Part shown: positions 6,615-14,417 of the stretch, piece by piece | Layout: every line of letters starts with the position of its first letter | Position numbering within the stretch: the stretch's first letter is position 1 | DNA from: Gemmataceae bacterium | Lineage (GTDB): Bacteria; Planctomycetota; Planctomycetia; Gemmatales; Gemmataceae | DNA length: 15,336 nucleotides | Assembly (NCBI GenBank): GCA_947490035.1 | Contig: CANLGS010000023.1 | Coordinates: 1 to 15,336, forward strand | Reading direction: 5' to 3' | Made by a program: the position numbers and the translations under genes | The notes under the pieces: generated by a model | Databases searched by the model: none | What the model saw: the letters and a program-made list of their open reading frames with translations, nothing else | Told to the model about the DNA's origin: nothing

Positions 6615-6807
6615 GGGGTGGGGGAGTGGCGGGCGGCTGCGGCGCTTCGGGCGCGGGCGGCGGGGGCTTCGGCGTGGCGTCGCGCGACGGCCACACCGCC
6701 CGGCGGTCGCGCAGCAGCGGGTCGTCGGCGTAGGGCTTCTTCGCGAACCCGCAGCCGGCGAGCGCGAGACCCGCGCAGAGCATCGCGTTGCGCCAGGCGA
6801 ATCGCAT
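6595..6807 (-). CDS. Small proline-rich lipoprotein
   Basis: 70 residues from the ATG at 6807; a GTG directly before it is also possible, but GGAGG is 5 bases before the ATG, which favours the ATG. Residues 1-19 form a lipoprotein signal with lipobox LAGC (Cys19). The mature part is short: KKPYADDPLLRDRRAVWPSR, then a Pro/Ala-rich tail (PKPPPPAPEAPQPPATPPPL). Probably anchored in a membrane facing the periplasm; function unknown. It lies 63 bases after the HEAT gene on the same strand and its end overlaps the WD40 gene by 20 bases in convergent orientation. Confidence 0.75.
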   Translation of the reverse strand: MRFAWRNAMLCAGLALAGCGFAKKPYADDPLLRDRRAVWPSRDATPKPPPPAPEAPQPPATPPPLTSPAE

Positions 6808-6870
6808 CACACCCTCCGCAGGCGAAACCTCCGTGTTTATCGGCGCGCGGGGTTGGGGAAGTTGAAGGCA

Positions 6871-8394
6871 TCACCGCGCGAAGCCGAACAGCCGCTCGCG
6901 CAGGCATTCGAGTGCCTCCGCCGCGGCGAGCGCGGTGTCCGCGTCGTGGAGATCGGCCGCGGTCTCCAGGTCCGGCCACGACCACGACAACTCTTCCGCC
7001 GCGACCCGCGCCGCGGCGTCCTGGCGAATCGCGACCTCTTCGCTGCACAGCCCCGCGGCGATTTCCGCGAGCGCGGCACGTTCGCCCAGCCGCGCCAGCG
7101 CCGACACCGCGGCGCCGCGAACCTCCGCGTCCGGGTCGGTGCGGGCGACGCGCAGCGCGCGCACCACGCGGTTCGGGTCGAACGGCGGCCACCAGCCGAG
7201 CGAGCCGAGGGCCGCGGGGCGCAGCGCCGGGTGCGCGGCGGTCGCGAAGCGCAGCAGCACGCGCTCGGCTTCGTGACAGGCGTGCCCGCGCAGCGCGGTG
7301 AGGAGAAGTGCGGAGCGGCCGTGGTGCCGCGCCTTGCGCGCGAGGCGCGCGGCTTGGCCCGCGAGCACCGGCCCGACGACCGGCGAACGCGACCACCGTA
7401 GCGCGCGAACGGCGTCCGCCCACCACGGCGACCGGCGGTCCGGCAGGTGCGGGAACAGCTTCGTCACATCGGCTCGCAACTCGAACAGGCACCGCAGCGA
7501 TTCGCCTTGTTCGGCGGCGTCCGCGCGTGGGAAGTTTGTGAGTAAACGGTCGGCGGCGCCGGCGAGCCAATCCAGCCGCCGGTCGGCGGTCGCCCACAGG
7601 CGCATCGCCTGCCCTTCGGCCAGCACGCGAACGTCGGGCGCGAGGAACCGCGACCAGTGCCCCAGCCGCCGGAACAGACGCTCTGCCTCGATCACCGCAC
7701 CGGTGCAGCCCGGGTCGGCACCGCGATCCGCGCGGCTAGCGACATCGGCCAGGAGGTCGCCCAACCCGGCGCGAACGAGTGACGCCGCATCGACGGTGCC
7801 CGCGCGGGCGGCGCGACTGGCCGCGACCAGCGCGCACAGCGCGAGGCGGGCGACATCGCGGTTCGGGTGCCGGAGCATCGCGGGGAAGTTGGCGAAGCAC
7901 ACCGCTTCGGCCGCGAGCAACTCGCCCTGCGGCGAACCGGCCGCGGCGGTACACCGCAGCACGGCCGGCAGCGCCTCGCCCCAGTTCAGTTGGCGCAGCG
8001 CGATCGCGACATCCACCCAGTACCACGACTGCTCGACCGGGTCGGCGCTCAGGGTGCGCGCGAGTTGCCGCTCCAGCACGCGCGAGGCTTCTGGGGAGGC
8101 GAGTTCGGTGAGCGCCCGCACCTGCACCGCGAAGTCGAGTCCCGCGTGTAGTTCGCGCTCCACCTGACCGGCGCGCCCGGCGTCGAGCAGTTCGCGGAAG
8201 TGCGTCTTCGTCTTCTCGCAGACGGTTTCACCGAGCAACCCGCCGGCCTGGAGGTGTCGGTGCTGGCGGTCCACGGCGGCGACCGCGCGCGGCGGTGATC
8301 GGCGGGGCAGCAGCCACCGCCGCGGGCGCGGGCGCCGGTACGCGAGCCAGAATAGCCCGCACGCCGCGACCAGAATGAACACGCCGTAAGTCAT
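6871..8394 (-). CDS. Membrane-anchored HEAT-repeat protein
   Basis: 507 residues. One N-terminal hydrophobic segment (about 3-19, YGVFILVAACGLFWLAY) followed by Arg-rich sequence suggests a single-pass anchor with the rest in the cytoplasm. The body is almost wholly alpha-helical, Ala/Leu/Arg-rich, with HEAT-like units clearest near the C-terminus (HPALRPAALGSLGWW; PDAEVRGAAVSALARLGERA; EVAIRQDAAARVAAEEL). HEAT solenoids bind other proteins; no enzyme motif is visible. The start lies 9 bases after the proA stop, so it is likely co-transcribed with folP and proA. No obvious Shine-Dalgarno precedes it, which suggests coupling to proA translation. Why a scaffold protein sits with folate and proline genes is unclear. 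Confidence 0.85.
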   Translation of the reverse strand: MTYGVFILVAACGLFWLAYRRPRPRRWLLPRRSPPRAVAAVDRQHRHLQAGGLLGETVCEKTKTHFRELLDAGRAGQVERELHAGLDFAVQVRALTELASPEASRVLERQLARTLSADPVEQSWYWVDVAIALRQLNWGEALPAVLRCTAAAGSPQGELLAAEAVCFANFPAMLRHPNRDVARLALCALVAASRAARAGTVDAASLVRAGLGDLLADVASRADRGADPGCTGAVIEAERLFRRLGHWSRFLAPDVRVLAEGQAMRLWATADRRLDWLAGAADRLLTNFPRADAAEQGESLRCLFELRADVTKLFPHLPDRRSPWWADAVRALRWSRSPVVGPVLAGQAARLARKARHHGRSALLLTALRGHACHEAERVLLRFATAAHPALRPAALGSLGWWPPFDPNRVVRALRVARTDPDAEVRGAAVSALARLGERAALAEIAAGLCSEEVAIRQDAAARVAAEELSWSWPDLETAADLHDADTALAAAEALECLRERLFGFAR

Positions 8395-8403
8395 CAGGCG
8401 CCG

Positions 8404-9693
8404 TTACTCGCGCACGTGGCCGTCGCCGGTCACGACGTACTTGTAAGTCGTCAGCTCGCGCAGCCCGCACGGGCCGCGCGCGTGAAACCGGTCCGTGCTG
8501 ATACCGATTTCCGCGCCCAAGCCGAGCGCGAAGCCGTCGTTGAATCGCGTACTCGCGTTCACCATCACCGCCGCCGAATCGACCTGCCGCGTGAAGGTTT
8601 TTGCCGCGCCGAGGTCGCGCGTGACGATTGCGTCCGTGTGGTGCGAGCCGTAAGCCGCGATGTGCGCCACCGCTTCGTCTAGGTCCGCGACCACCTTCAC
8701 CGAGATGATGAGGTCGAGGTACTCGGTGCGGTAGTCGTCGTCGGTCGCGGGTGTCGCGCCCGGAATCAGTCGCCGCGTTTCGGCACAGCCGCGGAGTTCA
8801 ACACCCATCCGCGTGAGCGCACCGCACACGCGCGGGAGGAACGTCTCGGCGACCGCGGCGTGAACGAGCAGGCACTCGGCCGCGTTGCACGTCCCCGGCC
8901 GCTGACACTTCGCGTTCACCACGATGCGCTCGGCTACCGTGAGGTCGGCGGCGGCATCGACGTACACGTGACACACGCCGTCGAAGTGCTTCAACACCGG
9001 CATCTTCGCTTCCGACGCGACGCGATGAATCAGTGACTTCCCGCCGCGCGGAATCGCGAGGTCGATGTACTCGCTCATCGAGAGCAAGTGGCCGACCGCT
9101 TGGCGGTCCGCGGTCGGCACCAGTTGCACCGCGTCGGCGGGAAGGCGGGCACGCGTCAACTCGTCGTTCAACAAGCGGTGCAGGGCGGTGTTCGAGTGGA
9201 CCGCTTCCTTGCCGCCGCGAAGGATGACCGCGTTGCCGCTCTTGACGCACAGCGCCGCGGCGTCGGCCGTCACGTTCGGCCGCGACTCGTAGATGAAGAA
9301 CACCACGCCGAGCGGCACGCCGACCTTCAACACCTGAAGCCCGTTGGGGCGCTCCGCCGCTTCGCGGATTTCGCCCACCGGGTCCGGCAGCGCCGCCACC
9401 TGACGCAGCCCTTCGGCCGCAGTCGCGATGCGCTTCGCGTTCAGCGTAAGCCGGTCGATAGCGGCGGCGTTCAGCCCGAAGCCGGGCGCGGCGGCGACAT
9501 CGCGCGCGTTCGCCGCGAGTAATTCGTCCGCGTGGTCTTCGAGTGCGGTCGCGGACGCCAGCAGCCACCGGTTCTTCGCGGCGGTCGGCGCGGTCGCGAG
9601 AACTCGCGCGGCGGTCTTCGCGCGTTGCCCCAGACCGAGGCACAGCGCCTTCAGTTCATCCGGCGGAACGGAACTCGGAGGCAGAGCGGACAC
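8404..9693 (-). CDS. proA: Gamma-glutamyl phosphate reductase
   Basis: 429 residues, normal length. It reduces gamma-glutamyl phosphate to glutamate semialdehyde with NADPH, the second step of proline synthesis, in the cytoplasm. Visible family blocks: VGVPLGVVFFIYESRPNVT (124-142), SGNAVILRGGKEA (152-164), NAKCQRPGTCNAAECLLVH (260-278) with catalytic Cys269, EYLDLIISVK, and the signature ISTDRFHARGPCGLRELTTY, where Cys replaces the usual Met of ARGPMGL. Start is GTG at 9693; GAGG overlaps the folP stop 9 bases upstream, so the two genes are probably translationally coupled. The gap to folP is 11 bases. proB is not in the window. Confidence 0.97.
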   Translation of the reverse strand: MSALPPSSVPPDELKALCLGLGQRAKTAARVLATAPTAAKNRWLLASATALEDHADELLAANARDVAAAPGFGLNAAAIDRLTLNAKRIATAAEGLRQVAALPDPVGEIREAAERPNGLQVLKVGVPLGVVFFIYESRPNVTADAAALCVKSGNAVILRGGKEAVHSNTALHRLLNDELTRARLPADAVQLVPTADRQAVGHLLSMSEYIDLAIPRGGKSLIHRVASEAKMPVLKHFDGVCHVYVDAAADLTVAERIVVNAKCQRPGTCNAAECLLVHAAVAETFLPRVCGALTRMGVELRGCAETRRLIPGATPATDDDYRTEYLDLIISVKVVADLDEAVAHIAAYGSHHTDAIVTRDLGAAKTFTRQVDSAAVMVNASTRFNDGFALGLGAEIGISTDRFHARGPCGLRELTTYKYVVTGDGHVRE

Positions 9694-9704
9694 GGGAGAG
9701 TGCC

Positions 9705-10544
9705 TCAGCGTCGGTGTTGGTCGATAGACTCAAGCAGAACGGCGGCGTCGCGCGCGCCGGCGACATCGTGAACGCGCAGCACGTGCGCAGTCCCGCGAGC
9801 GGCGGCGAAGCACGCGACCGCCAGCGAACCGGCGTCGCGCCCGGACATCTCGCGACCGCATAACTTCCCGATGAACCCTTTGCGCGACACGCCCAAGCAC
9901 ACCGGGCGATTGAGGCTCGCGACCGCGTTCAGGTTCGCCAGCAGCGCGAGGTTGTGGTCGAGCGACTTGCCGAACCCGATGCCGGGGTCGAGACACACCG
10001 CTTCCGGTGGGATACCGGATTCCCCCAGAACCCGCAACCTCTCTTGGAGGTAGTCGGTTACCTCCGCGACCACGTCCGTGTAGCGAGGGTTCTGCTGCAT
10101 AGTCGCGGGTTCGCCGCACATGTGCATGACGACCACGCCCGCGCGGAACTCCTTCGCGACGGCGATCATTGCGGCATCGCGGAAGCCGGACACGTCGTTG
10201 ATGATAGCAGCGCCCGCGTCGAGGCAGGCGCGCGCGACTTCGGCTTTCATCGTGTCCACGGAGATCGGCACGCCGGCGCGCTTCGCCAACTCCGCGACCA
10301 CCGGCACGACACGCCGCAATTCGTCGTCGAGCGTAACGGGTTCCGCGCCGGGCCGCGTGGATTCGCCGCCGATATCCAGGATGTCCGTGCCGTCGCTGAC
10401 CAGGCGCAGCGCGTGTTCGACAGCGGCGGCGGGATCGAGAAAGGTGCCGCCGTCGGAGAAGCTGTCCGGCGTGACGTTGACGATGCCCATGACCAGCGGT
10501 CGCGGGCCGATGTGAAGCGTGCGGTCGCGGAGGTGCCACAGCAT
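9705..10544 (-). CDS. folP: Dihydropteroate synthase
   Basis: 279 residues. It joins p-aminobenzoate to hydroxymethyldihydropterin pyrophosphate in folate synthesis and is the sulfonamide target. Family motifs in order: VMGIVNVTPDSFSDGG (18-33), DILDIGGESTRPGAEP (54-69), ISVDTMK (94-100), IINDVSGF (114-121), VVMHMCGEPATMQ (138-150), CLDPGIGFGKSLDHN (184-198), LGVSRKGFIG (217-226) and LRVHDV (256-261). The ATG at 10544 gives the normal N-terminus; further upstream in frame the sequence is only the translated heptamer repeat. That repeat ends one base from the start codon, so no Shine-Dalgarno is visible. First gene of the probable folP-proA-HEAT operon. Confidence 0.96.
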   Translation of the reverse strand: MLWHLRDRTLHIGPRPLVMGIVNVTPDSFSDGGTFLDPAAAVEHALRLVSDGTDILDIGGESTRPGAEPVTLDDELRRVVPVVAELAKRAGVPISVDTMKAEVARACLDAGAAIINDVSGFRDAAMIAVAKEFRAGVVVMHMCGEPATMQQNPRYTDVVAEVTDYLQERLRVLGESGIPPEAVCLDPGIGFGKSLDHNLALLANLNAVASLNRPVCLGVSRKGFIGKLCGREMSGRDAGSLAVACFAAARGTAHVLRVHDVAGARDAAVLLESIDQHRR

Positions 10545-10545
10545 C

Positions 10546-10640
10546 GAATGCGGAGCGCGGAATGCGGAGTGCGGAATGAAGACAGAAGAAGGCACTGTAT
10601 TCATTCCGCACTCCGCACTCCGCATTCCGCGCTCCGCGCT
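10546..10640. repeat. Heptamer-based inverted repeat between gpx and folP
   Basis: The left arm (10546-10580) is a run of heptamers of type GAATGCG/GAGTGCG. The right arm (about 10600-10640) is its complement, built of ATTCCGC, ACTCCGC and GCTCCGC units. Arms pair over about 30 bases if one extra ACTCCGC unit in the right arm is looped out; about 20 unpaired bases separate them. It begins 5 bases after the gpx stop and ends one base before the folP ATG (minus-strand sense). Similar GCGGAATG-type palindromes are, from memory, frequent between planctomycete genes. It may terminate gpx transcription or mask the folP start. Confidence 0.85.
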
Positions 10641-10644
10641 TGAA

Positions 10645-11223
10645 TTACTTCACCTTCTTCTCAAGCTCGGCCTTGATCGCCTTCGTCAGTTCGGCCGCGC
10701 TCGGCTCGACGGTCGGGGCGAACCGCGCCGCCACCTTGCCGTCGCGCCCGATCAGGAACTTCTCGAAGTTCCAGCCGACCTGCTTCACCTTGCCGTCCTT
10801 GTCCGGCGTGGCCTCGACCAGCGTCTTGTACAGCGGCACCTGATCGGCGCCCTTGACGACCACCTTCGACAGCATCGGGAACGTCACCTTGTACTTCGTG
10901 CTGCAGAACTTCTTGATCTCCGCGTCGGTGCCCGGCTCCTGCGCGCCGAACTCGTTGGCCGGCACGCCGATCAGCACGAAGCCCTCCTTCTCGTACTTCT
11001 CGTACAGTTCCTGAAGGCCGGCGTACTGCTTGGTGAGGCCGCACTCGCTGGCGACGTTCACGAACAGCACCACTTTGCCCTTGTACTGCGACAGCTCGAC
11101 CTCCTTGCCGTCGATGTCCTTCATCTTGTATTCGAGCGGGCTGGTCACTTTCTTCTCCTCCGCGAAACAGGTGGCCGTGAAGCCCGCGAGCGCGGCCACG
11201 GCAGCAACGTAAAGCGCCTTCAT
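10645..11223 (-). CDS. Exported glutathione peroxidase family protein (Cys type)
   Basis: 192 residues. Residues 1-21 (MKALYVAAVAALAGFTATCF + A) are a signal peptide, so the enzyme acts outside the cytoplasm. GPx motifs: GKVVLFVNVASECGLTKQY (49-67) with peroxidatic Cys61 in place of selenocysteine, GVPANEFGAQEPG (86-98) with Gln95, FCSTKYKVTFP (106-116) with a possible resolving Cys107, and WNFEKFLIGRDG (151-162) with Trp151 and Asn152. The usual PCNQFG is PANEFG here. Cys-type bacterial members usually take electrons from thioredoxin-like donors and reduce hydroperoxides. AAGGA (11231-11235) is 7 bases before the ATG. Divergent from a small lipoprotein gene. Confidence 0.94.
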   Translation of the reverse strand: MKALYVAAVAALAGFTATCFAEEKKVTSPLEYKMKDIDGKEVELSQYKGKVVLFVNVASECGLTKQYAGLQELYEKYEKEGFVLIGVPANEFGAQEPGTDAEIKKFCSTKYKVTFPMLSKVVVKGADQVPLYKTLVEATPDKDGKVKQVGWNFEKFLIGRDGKVAARFAPTVEPSAAELTKAIKAELEKKVK

Positions 11224-11353
11224 GTCTCAATCCTTGTGAGGCGGGAATGGTGGGTGGGCAGGTGATAGTGTAGACGGCGGCGGCGCGAAGGGTATTCGGC
11301 GGTCGTGAAATGAGTCGGGTTGCCCGACCCGCGGTCCGACGCTATGGGCGGGT

Positions 11354-11566
11354 ATGAAACGGCTGGCACTACTCGCGGCGATGGCGTTTGTGACCGGGTG
11401 TAGTAACGCCCCGGTCGCGGGGTTCCTCGATAATTGCTTCCCGAGCAAAGCGAGGATCGACGCGCCCGCGGACCCGGCGCGCCCGATCGGTGATCCAGTC
11501 CGGCCAAGACCGGGGCCGAAGTCGGACGGAGCAATCCCGCCGCCGGACCTCGGAACGCCGCAGTAA
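11354..11566 (+). CDS. Small lipoprotein, 70 residues
   Basis: Signal and lipobox MKRLALLAAMAFVTGC (Cys16), followed by SNAPVAGFLDNCFPSKARID and a Pro/Arg-rich tail (PARPIGDPVRPRPGPKSDG). One further Cys (in DNCFPS). The clear lipobox and matching start make it a real gene despite its size. Function unknown. It is divergent from the glutathione peroxidase; a short hairpin GTCGGG-TTG-CCCGAC (11314-11328) lies in the shared upstream region. Confidence 0.72.
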   Translation: MKRLALLAAMAFVTGCSNAPVAGFLDNCFPSKARIDAPADPARPIGDPVRPRPGPKSDGAIPPPDLGTPQ

Positions 11567-11660
11567 CCGCGCTACGGCTTCCGCTCAAGTACCATCAGCG
11601 TGACCGGCGGCACACCGACCTGGTGGGCTGGTGCGCACCTCCGGGCCGATTCAACCAGCC

Positions 11661-11849
11661 CTAGTTCTTCACGACGCCCTTCACCTTGGTCTTCATTTGA
11701 TCCTTTTTGTCGCCGGGCTGGACCTTGGCCTTCAGTTGTTCTTTCTCGTTGGGTTGCGCGGAATCCGGGGTGGTTGCGGGTGTTTCGCCACACCCAACGT
11801 TCGCGAGACCGGCGGACAGGAGCAGCAAGGTAAACAGCAATCGGCGCAT
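11661..11849 (-). CDS. Small charged lipoprotein, 62 residues
   Basis: The signal MRRLLFTLLLLSAGLANVGC puts the lipid-modified Cys at position 20; the lipobox (NVGC) is a little unusual. The mature part is rich in Lys, Gln and Asp (EKEQLKAKVQPGDKKDQMKT) and ends KVKGVVKN. AAGGAG (11859-11864) stands 9 bases before the ATG, a strong start signal. Convergent with the lipoprotein gene at 11354-11566, leaving 94 bases between them. Function unknown. Upstream, a small hairpin GGGAC-GCAT-GTCCC is at 11875-11888. Confidence 0.72.
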   Translation of the reverse strand: MRRLLFTLLLLSAGLANVGCGETPATTPDSAQPNEKEQLKAKVQPGDKKDQMKTKVKGVVKN

Positions 11850-12034
11850 TGGGTTGATCTCCTTGTTCGGGTCGGGGACGCATGTCCCTGATCCAAATGG
11901 GCGTTGGGTCTCGGTCGTGGAACGCGTCTCCACGGGAATAGTGTTGTCAGCGGCTGAAAACGTGCGAAGGGTTCAAACGGGTGGAAAAGGGGAGTCAAGC
12001 AACTCCCCACCCACGTCCCTCGTTGACGGAGCGA

Positions 12035-12877
12035 TTACCAACCCCCAGGCAGCACCTCGTCGCCCTGCGGTGTGCAGAGTGCCAGCCAGGTTGTGAGGGC
12101 CATGCTCCCGTTGAACGTCCGCACGCTGCCGTCGCCCATGCAGACGTTCATTCCTTCTTCGTGCGGCGAGTTGAGCAGTTGGTAGTCGCAATTCCCCTGG
12201 ATGGGTTTGATCTGATAGAGGCCGGTTGCCCAGTAATTGCTGAAGAACGGATACTGGGAATTCCCGGACTGGGAGGAGGGTTGACTCCAGTCCCAGAAGG
12301 TAGCTCGTTGCTGTCCGAGTCCAGGAGTCAGGCTCGTCCTACCGTCGCAGACCTGGTAGCGTTCGCCGAAGAAGACCGTATTCGACGTGCCATCCGTTAT
12401 GTCGGTCAGGGTCAGGGCGGTGTAGGTTCCGGTGAATGTGAAGGGCAAACCGAACACCTGGCCGTTGCACGCATAGTTGGTGCCGGCAAAGAAGTTCCCG
12501 GCATTGGCCGGAATCAGAGCTGGATCGACCGGATTGAGAAAGGCCCCGCCGTCAGGGTTGGTGTTGTCGGAAGGACAGAAGTACGTGGGGACCTTATTCG
12601 CGCCCACGAAATTTGGCGTACCGATCTTCGCCTCGGCGCTGTAATAAGGTCCGCCGGGGTTATCGCTCTGGAGGTTAGTATAGTTTGGGCCGGTCAACCT
12701 GGAATTCGGCTCATGGCCTGGCGCCATTGCCATCCGCGTTTCGAGTCGGATGAAGTCGGCTTTGGGTTGGCAGGTCGGATCGTCTTGCTCGTCGAGCCAG
12801 TCGGCGTAAACGAGTCGGGCGGTGTCATCGGCGGGCGTTTGGCTGATCGTGGACAGGAAACCGGCTTCTTCGTGCAT
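12035..12877 (-). CDS. TIGR02996 domain fused to C-terminal part of a DUF1559 protein
   Basis: 280 residues from the ATG at 12877, with GGAG a few bases upstream. Residues 1-52 are a Gemmata-type TIGR02996 domain (EEAGFLSTISQTPADDTARL then VYADWLDEQDD, and ADFIRLETRMA). From about residue 58 the sequence changes to the DUF1559 body: YFCPSDNT (99-106), [18 protein letters not shown] (157-174) and the closing H-X9-DG motif at 239-250 (SPHEEGMNVCMGDGSVRTF). The DUF1559 half lacks the prepilin N-terminus and the first helix, so it would not be exported by that route. Either a genuine fusion or two gene pieces joined by deletion. Both families are expanded in Gemmata and of unknown function. Confidence 0.82.
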   Translation of the reverse strand: MHEEAGFLSTISQTPADDTARLVYADWLDEQDDPTCQPKADFIRLETRMAMAPGHEPNSRLTGPNYTNLQSDNPGGPYYSAEAKIGTPNFVGANKVPTYFCPSDNTNPDGGAFLNPVDPALIPANAGNFFAGTNYACNGQVFGLPFTFTGTYTALTLTDITDGTSNTVFFGERYQVCDGRTSLTPGLGQQRATFWDWSQPSSQSGNSQYPFFSNYWATGLYQIKPIQGNCDYQLLNSPHEEGMNVCMGDGSVRTFNGSMALTTWLALCTPQGDEVLPGGW

Positions 12878-12969
12878 GAACGCTCCGGGTCGCGGGGTGG
12901 GGCAAAGACATGCCGCACGGACACGCGACCCGGACGAGAGGTTCGTACCTGAAAGACTCAACCAGAGGG

Positions 12970-13152
12970 TTAAGTCGGGCAGGTGTCGGAAAGCAGGAAG
13001 AAGTGGGTGACGCCCGGAGCGCCCTTCTTCTTCTTCTCGCCCGGTATTTGCTTCGGTTCCGGCTCAGGCTCAGGCGCCGAGGCGGGCTTCTTTTCGTCTC
13101 CGCACCCGGCAACGAGAACCGTCGCCAGGCACAGCGCGATGGCGCGACGCAT
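12970..13152 (-). CDS. Small lipoprotein downstream of DUF1559 gene
   Basis: 60 residues. The lipoprotein signal ends with VAGC (Cys17, MRRAIALCLATVLVAGC). The mature part has an alternating Glu-Pro stretch (APEPEPEPKQIPG), a Lys run (EKKKKG) and ends FFLLSDTCPT. It starts 14 bases after the DUF1559 stop on the same strand, so the two are co-transcribed. Small lipoproteins are often found directly after DUF1559 genes in planctomycetes (from memory). Function unknown. Confidence 0.75.
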   Translation of the reverse strand: MRRAIALCLATVLVAGCGDEKKPASAPEPEPEPKQIPGEKKKKGAPGVTHFFLLSDTCPT

Positions 13153-13166
13153 GGTGTGGCTCCAGG

Positions 13167-14117
13167 TTAGGGTACGTCGTTGACCAACACGCCGTCGCTG
13201 CGACCAGCGAGCCAGCGGAGGGTGAGGGGGTCGCCACCGTTGCGGAAGAAGCGGATCGAGCCGTCGCAGAACCCGAACATCGCGCCGCCAGGGTGCCGGG
13301 AACTGAACGCCTGCGCCGCCGGCCCGTTGACGACCGCGGAGGTGTTGTCCATCCACCACATGATGTCGCTGATCCACAGCGAGTTGGCCGTGGCGCCGGG
13401 GGCGGGGCGCAACCCCGTCATGCCGGCCCAGATGGCCGCCCGCTTGGTCACGTCGCCGGCGGTACCGACGGGGGTGCCGTCCCAGATGCACTCACCCACG
13501 GCCAGGGTGTTCGACGTTCCGTCGGTGATCAACTCGATGCGGACCTTGCTGTTCTGGTACATGACGCCCCCGAGATCCTGGTCGCCGACGGCGAAGCCGT
13601 AGTTCGGGTTAATGTCGGCGCCGTTGGGGCCCATGATGGCCCGGTAGTTGGACATGGCGTGGTTGCCCCGGATTGGGTTCAGGTCCGGCCCGTTGTCCAC
13701 CGGGCAGCGGTACAGCGACAGGCGCGTTTGCGACATGTTATTGGGGACGTTCGCTGATGTAACGGCTGTCGCGCCGGCGCCGCCAAAGATCGCGGTGGGC
13801 ATCCCCAGCGCCGTGTACACGCTGTCCTGCTCGACCTGGGGCAGGATGAAGACGGACCAGGCCCAGCCCGGCTCGTAGGTCTGCGGGTTCGGCGTCCGGT
13901 AGGCCGGCGGGAAGGCGCCATGAGTGCCGGCGTAGCTGTGAAGACCCAGGCACATCTGCTTGAGGTTGTTCTGGCACTTCAGACGTCCTGCGGACTCGCG
14001 GACCTTCTGCACGGCTGGCAACAGCAGGCCGATGAGGATGGCGATGATCGCAATCACCACCAGCAACTCGATCAGCGTGAACCCGCGCCGGGTTCGGGAA
14101 GATGAACAAACAGGCAT
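13167..14117 (-). CDS. DUF1559 protein with prepilin-type N-terminus
   Basis: 316 residues, complete. The N-terminus is a type IV pilin/pseudopilin signal: [20 protein letters not shown] with cleavage expected between Gly12 and Phe13 and Glu at +5, then [20 protein letters not shown]. The DUF1559 body shows [34 protein letters not shown] and the closing H-X9-DG (His275 to Asp285-Gly286, [14 protein letters not shown]). It should be processed by a prepilin peptidase and displayed outside the cytoplasm. Planctomycetes carry many copies, with no established role. GGAGG (14126-14130) is 8 bases before the ATG. The 262 bases upstream (14118-14379) are gene-free and AT-richer near 14160-14250, a likely promoter region. 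Confidence 0.95.
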   Translation of the reverse strand: MPVCSSSRTRRGFTLIELLVVIAIIAILIGLLLPAVQKVRESAGRLKCQNNLKQMCLGLHSYAGTHGAFPPAYRTPNPQTYEPGWAWSVFILPQVEQDSVYTALGMPTAIFGGAGATAVTSANVPNNMSQTRLSLYRCPVDNGPDLNPIRGNHAMSNYRAIMGPNGADINPNYGFAVGDQDLGGVMYQNSKVRIELITDGTSNTLAVGECIWDGTPVGTAGDVTKRAAIWAGMTGLRPAPGATANSLWISDIMWWMDNTSAVVNGPAAQAFSSRHPGGAMFGFCDGSIRFFRNGGDPLTLRWLAGRSDGVLVNDVP

Positions 14118-14379
14118 GGCCGAGACCTCCGAGAGAATGGTGGTCGATGACGCAAGACGGGAGAAAAATACAAGTGTAAGAGTACCGCAGTTCGCGGGCC
14201 GAGTCTAGTGAGTGCGAAGGATTTGCGTAGATATTCTTTAACTTGCTTGTTGCGAACGACTTGAGGACCGATCTTCGGACGCGAGCGGACCGACCCGGAG
14301 CAGTCGGAGCAGCGCCCGAAGGCAAATCGCGGGTGAGTTGCTGTGTGATTGGGCAGTGACATTGCCGTGATGATTCCGA

Positions 14380-14410
14380 GTGCCGGGCCGCGCGGCGCGC
14401 GGCCCGGCAC
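14380..14410 (-). terminator. Terminator hairpin of the beta-propeller gene
   Basis: A perfect 14-bp GC-rich stem with a 3-base loop: GTGCCGGGCCGCGC (14380-14393), GGC, GCGCGGCCCGGCAC (14397-14410). It begins 7 bases after the stop codon of the propeller gene on the minus strand. No T-run follows, as is common in high-GC genomes. Confidence 0.75.
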
Positions 14411-14417
14411 GAACCGA

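Noticed and set aside
14166..14176. ATACAAGT near the DUF1559 promoter region, shared with the GntR promoter region (1227-1234)
   Set aside because: An 8-base match between two sites in 15 kb is not significant, and no link between the genes is visible.
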